Shown one piece after another: positions 1-8,335 of a DNA stretch of 64,000 bases. The notes under the pieces are model-generated. The model was not told where the DNA came from and did not search any database. It saw nothing but the letters and a program-made list of their open reading frames with translations. Positions within the stretch are counted from its first letter, which is position 1; each line of letters begins with the position of its first letter. Source of the DNA: Terribacillus sp. DMT04 (GTDB lineage: Bacteria > Bacillota > Bacilli > Bacillales > Amphibacillaceae); the NCBI RefSeq assembly GCF_019056395.1, contig NZ_CP077639.1, positions 2,792,001 to 2,856,000 on the forward strand, in the 5' to 3' direction. A program made the translations under genes and the position numbers.

Positions 1-47
1 AAGTTTTCAAAATATTCACGACAAATTAACATTCGCCAAATATCTTG

Positions 48-353
48 TTATTCTTCGGTATTTTGCAAACGGAGCTCTAAATGACTAATTCGCTGCTTCA
101 ACTCATCTACCTCTGCTTTTGTTGCCAAGCCTAGTTCATTCACTTTCTTTTGCATATTTTCTTGATTTTTTTCGTTCCACTCACTCGATTTCGCTTCCCC
201 TTTTTCGACAAATCGCTGAATCAGATCCTTCGCTTGCTGAGGGGATATCTCACCTTTCGAAACAAGCTCCTTCAATTTCGAATCCAGCACTTCTTTCCCA
301 GTTAACGCCGCACCAACACCTAAAAGAAATCCTTTGCGTAATAAATCTGCCAT
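48..353 (-). CDS. phasin-like coiled-coil protein
   Basis: A 101-residue protein with a short hydrophobic N-terminus (about residues 8-20), a Lys/Glu-rich helical middle, and a C-terminal coiled coil (about 70-100, 'EVDELKQRISHLELRL'). This is the pattern of the small phasin/PhaF-like 'polyhydroxyalkanoate synthesis regulator' proteins found beside UbiB-type kinases in Firmicutes. It lies 2 bp downstream of the UbiB gene on the same strand and has its own AGGAGG site 8 bases before the ATG, so the two are almost certainly one operon. Family membership comes from composition and context. A role in granule binding is not shown and is only a family-level possibility. Confidence 0.75.
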   Translation of the reverse strand: MADLLRKGFLLGVGAALTGKEVLDSKLKELVSKGEISPQQAKDLIQRFVEKGEAKSSEWNEKNQENMQKKVNELGLATKAEVDELKQRISHLELRLQNTEE

Positions 354-355
354 AT

Positions 356-2005
356 TTATAACCTCCTAGTCTTATTTATGGAACGGAGCATCAGAACATG
401 CTTGATAAATAAAATCAGCCACAATCCAAAGAAAATGAATGTAAGGATAAATCCAACAAACAGCAGCCATAGCGTATGATGTAGAATCCCTTGAATACCT
501 GTGTATACAGATCCAGCAGTCAACGCGAGAAGCAGCACCGTATAGAAGAAATAAAACTGGTGCAGCAATTGATTCTTCTGCTTATCCCGTTCCCACCCCC
601 GCTGCTTTTCTCCGTCCGTCAGCCAGTCGACAACGGCTCTTGGCATCGATAAAAATGGACGGAGGGAATTAGTGAGAATACCTGTGTAAATCGATTGATG
701 CCGTTTTGATCCTCGCATCCAGCGCAGAATAACCGGCTTTCCCCATTCTACAAGATCAGCTTGAGGATGTATGGCGGCAACTAGACCAATCGCTAAGGAG
801 ACCGCTCTGCCTAGGAATGCAAAATCGGCCGGCAATTGAATCGGCTGTTCCTTCACAATCGCTTGCAACTCTTCCATCAGCTGCAGAAAAGACTCCGTAT
901 CTCCAATATCAAGCTGTCCGCCTTTGTACAAATCCACTGTTTTGCGAATAATTCGTTTTACTTTGTATGTATCAGCTGATGGAAGCAAGAACTCCAATTT
1001 GTACAGCGCTTGAACAACCGCATCATAGTCATCAAGCACAATTCCTTGAATTGCTTCTCGTAAATAGTCTGTATCAGAAGACTTGATTTCTCCTACCATG
1101 CCGAAATCAAGCAGTACAATCGTTCCGTCAGGCTGTATCATAATGTTACCCGCATGAGGATCTGCATGAAAAGTGCCGCTGTTTAAGAATTGATCTGAAA
1201 AGAAAGCAAATAACTTCTGCGCAACTTGTTCACGTGATATCTTTTGGGCATCCAAATAGTCCGTATCTGTTATTTTCCGTCCTTCCACCCAATCCATAAC
1301 TAATACTCTTCCTGTACAAAACTCCGGATAGTATGTAGGAACGTTGATATCCGAATTATCTTGCAGTCTCTTTTTAAAATAATTGGCATGCTCTAATTCT
1401 TTCCGAAAATCCAACTCCCTGCTGATTATTGTGACCACTTCTGTGTAGAGCGCCTTCATATCCGACTTCTTGCCAATACTTGTTAACTTGCGAAGCAGGA
1501 AGAAAACGATACGCAATGCTTTAAAGTCTTGGTGAAAGATCTCTCTTACATTATGACGCTGTACTTTAACAGCTATTTTTTTGCCATTCTTTAAATAAGC
1601 TTCGTATACTTCTCCAATAGAGGCTGATGCAACAGCATGCGGATTGAGATGCTGGATTTCCAATTCATAACGGCTGCCCAGTTCCTTTCGTAATATAGCT
1701 TCGGAATATGTAAATGGTGTTGCTTTTACTCGGTCGACTAGTCCTTCCATCTCCCGAATGAAAACCTTCGGCAGCAAATCGGCACGCGAGCTCAGGAACT
1801 GACCGAGCTTAACGAGTAATCCTCCCAATTTTTCCGCATTCTTTCGATATTCTCTTGCCTGTTTCGTAAGTAATGCTTCCCATTCCTGTTTGTCTTGTTC
1901 ATCCCACACCCGGCTGTGCAGCAGGTAAAATTTATAAATCTGAACCATAAAACGAATGACCATCCATACGATAGTCAAAATACGTCGGGTGGATCTGACA
2001 CGCAT
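356..2005 (-). CDS. ABC1/UbiB-family atypical kinase
   Basis: A 549-residue UbiB/ADCK-type protein-kinase-like protein. Visible hallmarks are the KxGQ-type motif (KLGQFLSSR, about residues 66-74), the alanine/serine-rich nucleotide loop (VASASIGEVYEA), the invariant lysine strand (KIAVKVQR), and the catalytic/metal motifs HADPHAGN and LLDFGMVG near residues 280-305. Two transmembrane helices close the C-terminus (about 490-545), as in membrane-anchored UbiB proteins. The start is an ATG preceded by AGAGGTG. In ubiquinone makers UbiB supports quinone synthesis. Bacilli use menaquinone, so its job here is probably lipid- or quinone-related ATPase activity but is undefined. It is followed directly by the phasin-like gene. 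Confidence 0.9.
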   Translation of the reverse strand: MRVRSTRRILTIVWMVIRFMVQIYKFYLLHSRVWDEQDKQEWEALLTKQAREYRKNAEKLGGLLVKLGQFLSSRADLLPKVFIREMEGLVDRVKATPFTYSEAILRKELGSRYELEIQHLNPHAVASASIGEVYEAYLKNGKKIAVKVQRHNVREIFHQDFKALRIVFFLLRKLTSIGKKSDMKALYTEVVTIISRELDFRKELEHANYFKKRLQDNSDINVPTYYPEFCTGRVLVMDWVEGRKITDTDYLDAQKISREQVAQKLFAFFSDQFLNSGTFHADPHAGNIMIQPDGTIVLLDFGMVGEIKSSDTDYLREAIQGIVLDDYDAVVQALYKLEFLLPSADTYKVKRIIRKTVDLYKGGQLDIGDTESFLQLMEELQAIVKEQPIQLPADFAFLGRAVSLAIGLVAAIHPQADLVEWGKPVILRWMRGSKRHQSIYTGILTNSLRPFLSMPRAVVDWLTDGEKQRGWERDKQKNQLLHQFYFFYTVLLLALTAGSVYTGIQGILHHTLWLLFVGFILTFIFFGLWLILFIKHVLMLRSINKTRRL

Positions 2006-2139
2006 GGCACACCTCTTTTTCTGACAATTGCCTTCTTTCTTATTATTATAACGACTCTTATCCTTAGTTGTCTATTAACCCGGCATGGTGTCATAAAACC
2101 TAATAATTAAAGTTTTATAAATATTTTTTATTAAAACAG

Positions 2140-2168
2140 TTTATTTTTTATCGGTAAACGCTTACAAT
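2140..2168 (+). promoter_or_regulatory. candidate promoter with overlapping cre-like site for the AraC regulator
   Basis: TTTATT and TACAAT are spaced by 17 bases, 53 bases before the ATG. The -10 region is overlapped by GGTAAACGCTTACA (2153-2166), which differs from a symmetrical CcpA cre box (TGTAAACGCTTACA) by one base. That placement would suit repression. This is an inference from sequence match only. Confidence 0.4.
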
Positions 2169-2220
2169 GTTGATATATACGACTGATGATAAAACCAATA
2201 AACCTTAACGGAGGTATAGT

Positions 2221-2958
2221 ATGTCTAGCATATCTAAAAATGCTGTTCTGCCCGACAGACGTTCCGCGGAAGATGTAAAGTCAAGAAAGCACTATCTGTA
2301 TCCTTCCTACTTGCTTGAAGATCAGCTAATGGAGGCGGTATCCGACGGTAATCTTACGGAGGCATTATCCATTATTGAAAGCCTATCCACTTCAGAGCGC
2401 CCGAAGTATGCCTTTCAGCCGTTACGTTCTGCTAAAAACCAATTGATTAGCATCTGCACCTTGTACACACGAGCTATTCTAAGAGGAGGCGCATCACAGG
2501 AAGTTGCCTCCAATTTGAACATGACCTACATGCTGGAAATTGAAAACTGTCAGACCGAAGATGAACTCTCCGAGTTAGAGTATGATATGCTCGTCCGCTT
2601 TATTGAAGGACTGAATAAAAGCAGAGCCACGCAGTATTCCAATATCATCAATGAAGCAATTGGATATATCCAGTCACACATTCTCGAGGATCTTAGTTTG
2701 CAGGCAATCAGTTCTCATTGCAACGTAAACCCAAGTTATCTTTCTCACCTGTTTAAGAAAGAAGTCGGTGTATCTACTGTCCAGTTTATTAATCAGAAGA
2801 AGATTGAGGAAGCAAAATACTTCCTTCTCCATACAAGTCAGTCCATTGCGGACTTGGCGAAAAAATTCAACTTCTGCAATCAAAGCTATTTCACCGCACA
2901 GTTTAAGTTTTATACATCAATGACGCCAAAACAATTCAGAGATGCACGCACTAGCTGA
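2221..2958 (+). CDS. AraC-family transcriptional regulator
   Basis: A 245-residue regulator. The C-terminal 100 residues (about 142-240) form the double helix-turn-helix AraC DNA-binding domain, with the typical 'LSLQAISSHCNVNPSYLSHL' first helix pair and 'SIADLAKKFNFCNQSYFTAQFK' second pair, ending in 'TPKQFRDAR'. The N-terminal 140 residues are helical and carry no cupin-like sensor that I recognise. They resemble the YSIRK/SAP-type AraC regulators of Firmicutes that lack a known ligand. GGAGG sits 8 bases before the ATG. It is a stand-alone gene between its own promoter and a bidirectional terminator, so its targets cannot be read from context. Confidence 0.85.
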   Translation: MSSISKNAVLPDRRSAEDVKSRKHYLYPSYLLEDQLMEAVSDGNLTEALSIIESLSTSERPKYAFQPLRSAKNQLISICTLYTRAILRGGASQEVASNLNMTYMLEIENCQTEDELSELEYDMLVRFIEGLNKSRATQYSNIINEAIGYIQSHILEDLSLQAISSHCNVNPSYLSHLFKKEVGVSTVQFINQKKIEEAKYFLLHTSQSIADLAKKFNFCNQSYFTAQFKFYTSMTPKQFRDARTS

Positions 2959-2961
2959 ACA

Positions 2962-3020
2962 AAAAAAGTCCGAACTAAGTCAAATTCTGCTTTAGAGTTT
3001 GATCATAGTCGGACTTTTTT
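2962..3020. terminator. bidirectional intrinsic terminator
   Basis: AAAAAAGTCCGA and TCGGACTTTTTT form the outer stem, with an inner GTCAAA/TTTGAT pairing. There is a T-run on both strands, serving the AraC gene (+) and the acyltransferase (-). Confidence 0.8.
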
Positions 3021-3044
3021 ATTGGTTCCAATATTGCCTTCTCA

Positions 3045-4001
3045 TTAGCTTTTCAGTTCTATTAATGGCTTCCAAATACGAAGAACCCAACGCTGAGACA
3101 GGATCCACACAATACTGAAAGCGACGAATAGAAGCCCCAGGATATCAAGTGTATTGCTGACTTCGAACAAGTCTTCCACACGGATATATTGAATAGCGAA
3201 TCCGTGCAATAGATAGACGTATAAAGTTCGCTGCCCATATTTTGAAAATGGCGTTTCCTTTGCTGGTATAAGAGACAGCACACTTGCCATCATCCCTGCT
3301 GATATGACATAAACAAGCATGCGTATCAAACCTCCTGATTCGTCAGCACCTATTTCTGCAAATGATTTTGAGCCTAGCAGCCAGCCTGATGATAGATCAG
3401 GAAAGTGATACAATATGACACCTGCTGAAATAAGTACCACACTAGCCCCTATCCGAATTGGCAGGCGCCTGAGGACAGCGAGCTGCTCTTTTGTCGCCCA
3501 ATAGCCAATTAAGAAAAACGGAAAGAAAACGAAGGTGCGGGAAAGACTTAATTCTGACCCGATTGTATCAACGTAACCTGCCAGCACACCGATTAAAACA
3601 GCAAGTGGAATGCCAAGGAGCGGTCTTACATATTTGAAAAGTATTAATAGCATGTGCCAGCAAAATAAGCTGATCAAGAACCATAGCGCCCACTGTGGTA
3701 TCAGTACAGACTGCAGCCAATCTTCTTTTCCAATTGCATAATAAAACAATGTGTAGATGACTTGGAAAAACAAGTACGGCAGCAGCAGTTTTTTAACAAG
3801 CTTCTCAATAGCTGCCTTATGTCCCATTCCTTTGGCAAAGAATCCCGCCAAAAAAATGAAAACCGGCATATGGAAGGTGTAAATCCATGTATAGCTTGTT
3901 TGCAGAATTAACATATCCTGATATGGCTGAATCAAGTGTCCGAATACAACTAACGCAATCATAAGCCATCTTGCATTATCAAAATACATATCACGTTCCA
4001 T
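3045..4001 (-). CDS. acyltransferase 3 family membrane protein (fucose 4-O-acetylase-like)
   Basis: About 318 residues with around ten membrane segments. The N-terminus has the acyltransferase-3 signature: 'DNARWLMIALVVFGHLIQP' with the conserved His at about residue 22, followed by 'FHMPVFIFLAGFFAK'. Such proteins move acetyl or other acyl groups onto cell-surface sugars or small metabolites. The start was placed at 4001, where AAAGGAAG precedes the ATG by 8 bases; an in-frame start 48 bases further upstream has no good ribosome site. No glycan genes lie next to it, so the acceptor is unknown. Confidence 0.85.
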   Translation of the reverse strand: MERDMYFDNARWLMIALVVFGHLIQPYQDMLILQTSYTWIYTFHMPVFIFLAGFFAKGMGHKAAIEKLVKKLLLPYLFFQVIYTLFYYAIGKEDWLQSVLIPQWALWFLISLFCWHMLLILFKYVRPLLGIPLAVLIGVLAGYVDTIGSELSLSRTFVFFPFFLIGYWATKEQLAVLRRLPIRIGASVVLISAGVILYHFPDLSSGWLLGSKSFAEIGADESGGLIRMLVYVISAGMMASVLSLIPAKETPFSKYGQRTLYVYLLHGFAIQYIRVEDLFEVSNTLDILGLLFVAFSIVWILSQRWVLRIWKPLIELKS

Positions 4002-4151
4002 ATTATCGCTTCCTTTTTCCTGCTTGTATGGTTTCATCATACGGAGCAAAAATCAGGAATGCTAGCACCTATACGGATTCTTCATCCACTTGTAAGCATG
4101 CTGTCAAACCGCTGTCATACCCGCAATCTGTGTGTAATGAAAGGGGCAGAA

Positions 4152-5000
4152 TTATCCAGCCTCTGGCTTCTTCTTCGCTCTGGTTGTCGTTTTTCGCTTT
4201 GTCGTCTTTTTCGCTGCCGGTTTATCTTTTTTCGCTTTATCCAAAGAAGCTTGCAGCGCATCCATCAAATTCGTTACATTACTCGGCTGCTTTTTAGCTG
4301 TTGGGATATGAACTTCTTCATGATCCCGCTTAGATTGGATCAAATCAAGCAACGCTTCGCGGTAATCATCGTTGTACTTTTCAGGATCAAAGGTGGCGGT
4401 CAGCTGGTCAATAAGCAGCTTGGCAGTTTTCAGCTCTTTATCAGCAACTGCATCTTCAGCAGGAATATTCGGTACATCTGCTACATTGCGGACTTCATCT
4501 GGATAGTGGATTGTCTCTGCAACTAGTACATTTTTATAAACACGAATAACAGCCAGCTGTTGTTTGGAGCGTATAACCATTGAGGCAACCCCAATCCTTC
4601 CCGTCTCTTCCAGCGCTTTACGAAGTAAGCTGTACGCTTTTGTACCGCCTTCATTTGGCGATAGATAATAGCAGCGCTCAAAATAAATGGGGTCAATTTC
4701 TTCTAGACTGACAAAGTCAACAATCTCCACTGCCTTATCTTCCTGCTCTTTCTGCAAAGCCTTTAGTTCGTCTTCATCCAATACAACAAATTTATTTTTC
4801 GTGTATTCGTAGGCTTTCACAATATCGTCCGTTTCTAATTCTTTCTCACAATGCGGGCAGACTTTTTCATATTTGACTGGTGTTTTACACGCTTTATGCA
4901 GCTGCCGTAGTTTCACATCTTTATTTTCCGTAGCAGCATGCATTTTGACGGGAATATTCACTAGCCCGAAGCTGATGGTTCCTTTCCACATCGTATGCAT
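4152..5000 (-). CDS. ku: Ku DNA end-binding protein (YkoV-type)
   Basis: A 282-residue bacterial Ku. It begins 'MHTMWKGTISFGLVNIPVKM', the standard Ku N-terminus, followed by the beta-barrel core. The C-terminal extension is very Lys-rich ('KKTTKRKTTTRAKKK'), as in other Ku proteins, where the basic tail binds DNA. Ku forms a homodimeric ring on double-strand breaks and recruits LigD for non-homologous end joining. It is divergent from ligD across a 98-bp intergenic region, so the two may share control. In B. subtilis the pair acts in spores under sigma-G. I could not find a convincing sigma-G promoter here. Confidence 0.95.
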   Translation of the reverse strand: MHTMWKGTISFGLVNIPVKMHAATENKDVKLRQLHKACKTPVKYEKVCPHCEKELETDDIVKAYEYTKNKFVVLDEDELKALQKEQEDKAVEIVDFVSLEEIDPIYFERCYYLSPNEGGTKAYSLLRKALEETGRIGVASMVIRSKQQLAVIRVYKNVLVAETIHYPDEVRNVADVPNIPAEDAVADKELKTAKLLIDQLTATFDPEKYNDDYREALLDLIQSKRDHEEVHIPTAKKQPSNVTNLMDALQASLDKAKKDKPAAKKTTKRKTTTRAKKKPEAG

Positions 5001-5098
5001 GATTTATTTCCTCCTTTTTTGGCTAGTTTGTGCGATAGGTGCATGTTTAATTCTAAGGCAATGTTCTCAAACTAGAACGAGAAAAGGAGTGCGATACA

Positions 5099-6883
5099 AT
5101 GCAGGTGATGAAGCCAATTTACCGAGACACCTATCCTGTTGGCGAGGAATGGATTTATGAAGTGAAGTATGATGGGTTTCGAGCCGTGTTATCGGTGACA
5201 GATGATCATATTCGACTGACTAGTAAAAATGGTGTTGACTTAACTGCACAGTTTCCAGAAGTGATTTCGTTCTGTAAGCAGCAAAAACCACTCGTTCATA
5301 AACATATCCCTTTCTCCATTGACGGGGAATTAATAATACCGAAAAACAAACTTAGTGGTGATTTCGGTATGCTACAGACACGAGGAAGAATGAAAGCAGC
5401 AGACCGGATCCAGCAAATGGCATCCAAACGCCCTGCTGTTTTCATGGCATTTGATTTACTAATCGACAGCGGAAAAAAGCAAGAAAAGCGCCGACTGTCT
5501 TCACGAAAACAAGCACTTCGGGAACTAATAGCGCTTTTCCGTGTGCACGCACCCGCTATCCATTTTGTTGACTATTCACTTGATCCGGAAGCATTATTTC
5601 ATGATGTTGTGCTGCATCAAGGAGAAGGTATAATAGCGAAACGGTCTGTGAGTACGTACAAAGCTGGAAAACAACATCATGACTGGTACAAGATCAAAAA
5701 TTGGCGAACCATTACAGCCGTCCTGACAGCTTACGATACGGAAAATGACTATTTCCATGCCCAGCTGTCAGCTGGTGAAGGAATGGTCGTACCAATTGGT
5801 AAATGTAAGCATGGTCTTGAAGATAAAGAACGGAACACACTGACCGCGTTTTTCAAAGAAAACGGAAAATCAGCGAACAACCTCCTCACGCTTCCGCCAG
5901 CGGTCTGCGCTAAAATTCATTGTTTAGGACAGGCAGATGAAGAATTACGTGAGCCCCGTTTTCAAGGCTTGTCCCCGCAAACAGCTGCTTCTGACTGTAC
6001 CGTTCAGCAAGCAATTTTAGACTTGGCACAATTTCCGCAGTCGGTGGAATTAAGTAAGCTGGATAAGCTATATTGGGAGCAAGCAAGCATTGAGAAGCTA
6101 AGTTACCTTTTGTATATCCGAAAAGTTGCTCCTTTTATGCTTCCTCATATGGTAAATCGAGAGCTGACCGTTATCCGCTGCCCAGACGGCGTAGAAGCAG
6201 ATTTTTTTTATCAAAAGCACAGGCCGGATTACGCTCCAGACTTCATTCCTGCTACCAAGACCTTGCAGTGCCTCGATTTGCAGAGTTTAATTTGGTACGC
6301 CAATCATGGCAGCATTGAATTTCATGCACCTTTTCATTACATTGGTGCTGACTATCCATGCGAGATTGCGATCGACTTGGACCCGCCTACTGATGATGCA
6401 CTTCCATTGGCTATTAAGGCTGCCAATTTACTGAAAGAGTGGCTTGATCAAATGGAACTGCATCCATTTATTAAAACGTCAGGCAGCAGCGGACTGCAGC
6501 TGTTTATCCCGCTGCCTGAAAGACAGCTCTCTTATGAGCAGGCAGGCACTTTTACCGAAGCATTGGCCAGATTACTTGTACAGCAGCATCCGGATCTTTT
6601 TACTATCGAAAGAATGAAAAAGAATCGCCATGAGCGATTGTATATTGATTATGTGCAATTTGGAAAAGGAAAGACACTCCCTGTTCCATACACTGCCAGA
6701 AAGCGCAGCGCCGGAACCGTTAGCGCCCCCTTATTTTGGGAGGAAGTGAAAGAAGGTTTATCGTTGCGAGACTTCACTATTGAGACTATGCCGGAGCGGA
6801 TACGGCAAAAAGGCTGCCCCTTCACTTCGTATGAGGAAGTGCGGAACAGCCAAAAGCTGGATTCTATTTTAGAACTGGTGTGA
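5099..6883 (+). CDS. ligD: ATP-dependent DNA ligase D (ligase-polymerase)
   Basis: A 594-residue two-domain LigD. The N-terminal ATP-dependent ligase has the adenylation motif EVKYDGFR with Lys23 as nucleophile, then SIDGELI and EGIIAKR. The C-terminal half (about 310-594) is the LigD primase-polymerase domain with its acidic pair in AIDLDPP near residues 425-427. The phosphoesterase domain of mycobacterial and pseudomonad LigD is absent, and the order is ligase then polymerase, as in B. subtilis YkoU. AGGAG precedes the ATG by 9 bases. It works with the divergently encoded Ku. Its stop abuts the stop of the convergent aminopeptidase gene with no space between. Confidence 0.95.
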   Translation: MQVMKPIYRDTYPVGEEWIYEVKYDGFRAVLSVTDDHIRLTSKNGVDLTAQFPEVISFCKQQKPLVHKHIPFSIDGELIIPKNKLSGDFGMLQTRGRMKAADRIQQMASKRPAVFMAFDLLIDSGKKQEKRRLSSRKQALRELIALFRVHAPAIHFVDYSLDPEALFHDVVLHQGEGIIAKRSVSTYKAGKQHHDWYKIKNWRTITAVLTAYDTENDYFHAQLSAGEGMVVPIGKCKHGLEDKERNTLTAFFKENGKSANNLLTLPPAVCAKIHCLGQADEELREPRFQGLSPQTAASDCTVQQAILDLAQFPQSVELSKLDKLYWEQASIEKLSYLLYIRKVAPFMLPHMVNRELTVIRCPDGVEADFFYQKHRPDYAPDFIPATKTLQCLDLQSLIWYANHGSIEFHAPFHYIGADYPCEIAIDLDPPTDDALPLAIKAANLLKEWLDQMELHPFIKTSGSSGLQLFIPLPERQLSYEQAGTFTEALARLLVQQHPDLFTIERMKKNRHERLYIDYVQFGKGKTLPVPYTARKRSAGTVSAPLFWEEVKEGLSLRDFTIETMPERIRQKGCPFTSYEEVRNSQKLDSILELV

Positions 6884-8128
6884 TTATTTAAATTTGAATG
6901 CCCAGGCACCTTTGCGGAAGACTGCTACAACCGTTCCATCTTCCTTCACGCCATCGATGTCCAAATCAGCAGATCCAATCATGAAGTCTTCGTGCATGAT
7001 ACTGTCATTCACTCCTGCAGCATCTAGCTCAGCTGCAGTCATGTCATTGCCTCCTTCAATACAAGTCGGATAAGCTTTTCCTAAAGCAAGGTGGCAGGAC
7101 GCATTCTCATCAAACAAAGTATTGTAGAAGATTAATCCAGATTGTGAAACTGGTGATTTATGCGGTACTAATGCTACTTCACCAAGACGCTTCGCACCAG
7201 CGTCCGCTTCGAGAAGGTTTTTCAGTGCTTCTTGGCCTTTTTTCGCTTTGTAATCCACCACTTCACCGTCTTTAAAAGTCAGCTCAAAGTCCTTAATCAG
7301 CTGGCCGTTAAAATTGTATGGAAGTGTACTAGATACGGTACCATTTACGCCATTTTTGTGCGGCATTGTAAACACTTCTTCTGTCGGGATGTTGGCATTA
7401 AAATCAACACCTGCTTCTGTCGGACCTGAACCGCCGCTCCAAATATGACCCTTCGGAAGCTCAATTGACAAATCTGTTCCTTTTGCTTTATAAATTAATT
7501 TCGAGAACTGCTGTTTATTTAGATAATTCGCTGCTATATGAAGCTGTGCGTTGTGTGCCTTCCAAGCTGCATTCGGATCTTCATTTCCAGTCACACGGCT
7601 GATGCGCAAGATTTCTTCCATCATAGCTTCCTGTGCTTCTTCAACAGGTTTATCCGGAAATACTTTTTTAGACCAAGCTACAGTTGGATAAGCAACGATG
7701 GACCACTGCATTTTGTCTTTCATCATAAATTCACGGTATGGCTTCAGGCCTTTACCTGCTGATTTCATATAGGCAGAAACCTTTTCTCCATCCACTTTTT
7801 CCAATAGATCTGGATTCTCTCCTATAATGTTCAAAACAGCATAATTATCTTTTACCATTTCATTGCGGCCGTGGAATTTCCAAGCTGGCACATTCTCCAG
7901 AGCTTCTAGAGGTGCATGTGTATAACGCTGCACGACTAGCTCTTCGTCAATCCATTCTGTATGTACATCTTTTGCTCCTGCTTTGTATGCTTCTTCAGAT
8001 ACCATCCGAACGAATCGAACAGCTTCAATCGGTGCAACAAGCAGTAACCCTTGACCTTCTTGCAGATTGACTCCTGTCTGGATAGCCAGTTCAGCAAATT
8101 GCTGCAATTGTTTTTCGAATTTCTTCAT
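6884..8128 (-). CDS. ampS: M29 family aminopeptidase (AmpS-like), copy 1
   Basis: A 414-residue metallo-aminopeptidase of family M29. Recognisable segments include 'TGVNLQEGQGLLLVAP', the central 'EVFTMPHKNGVNGTV' and the C-terminal 'NASCHLALGKAYPTC' and 'HEDFMIGS', which carry the Glu/His/Asp cobalt or zinc ligands. It removes N-terminal residues from peptides in the cytoplasm. GGAGGG lies 6 bases before the ATG. A close paralogue lies at 22154-23392. The gene converges on ligD with zero intergenic bases, so the transcripts must overlap unless termination happens inside a coding region. Confidence 0.92.
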   Translation of the reverse strand: MKKFEKQLQQFAELAIQTGVNLQEGQGLLLVAPIEAVRFVRMVSEEAYKAGAKDVHTEWIDEELVVQRYTHAPLEALENVPAWKFHGRNEMVKDNYAVLNIIGENPDLLEKVDGEKVSAYMKSAGKGLKPYREFMMKDKMQWSIVAYPTVAWSKKVFPDKPVEEAQEAMMEEILRISRVTGNEDPNAAWKAHNAQLHIAANYLNKQQFSKLIYKAKGTDLSIELPKGHIWSGGSGPTEAGVDFNANIPTEEVFTMPHKNGVNGTVSSTLPYNFNGQLIKDFELTFKDGEVVDYKAKKGQEALKNLLEADAGAKRLGEVALVPHKSPVSQSGLIFYNTLFDENASCHLALGKAYPTCIEGGNDMTAAELDAAGVNDSIMHEDFMIGSADLDIDGVKEDGTVVAVFRKGAWAFKFK

Positions 8129-8255
8129 GTGTATCCCTCCACTAACATCTATATCACTTCATTATACCTTAAAATTAGAATATTCACGAAACATAACATT
8201 GAAGCGACGTACATTCTGTATAGATGAAGTTCTTTTCAAGACAGGCAACGCTAAT

Positions 8256-8306
8256 AAAAAAATCTGAACGTGAGAGAATTCCTGTATTCTCATCATCGTT
8301 CAGATT
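8256..8306 (-). terminator. terminator of znuA
   Basis: AATCTGAACG and CGTTCAGATT arms with an inner GAGA/TCTC pairing, followed on the minus strand by seven T residues. Confidence 0.8.
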
Positions 8307-8335
8307 TTCTATAAGCTGAGGACTAGCATCCCCAT

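Noticed and set aside
4059-4526. 155-residue plus-strand ORF over the 3' end of ku
   Set aside because: Antisense to a well-defined Ku gene, no ribosome site, low-complexity Cys/Phe/Arg translation.
4986-5110. Sigma-G promoters for ku and ligD, as in B. subtilis
   Set aside because: Only partial matches (for example CAAACTA without a fitting -35) were found, so no promoter was called.
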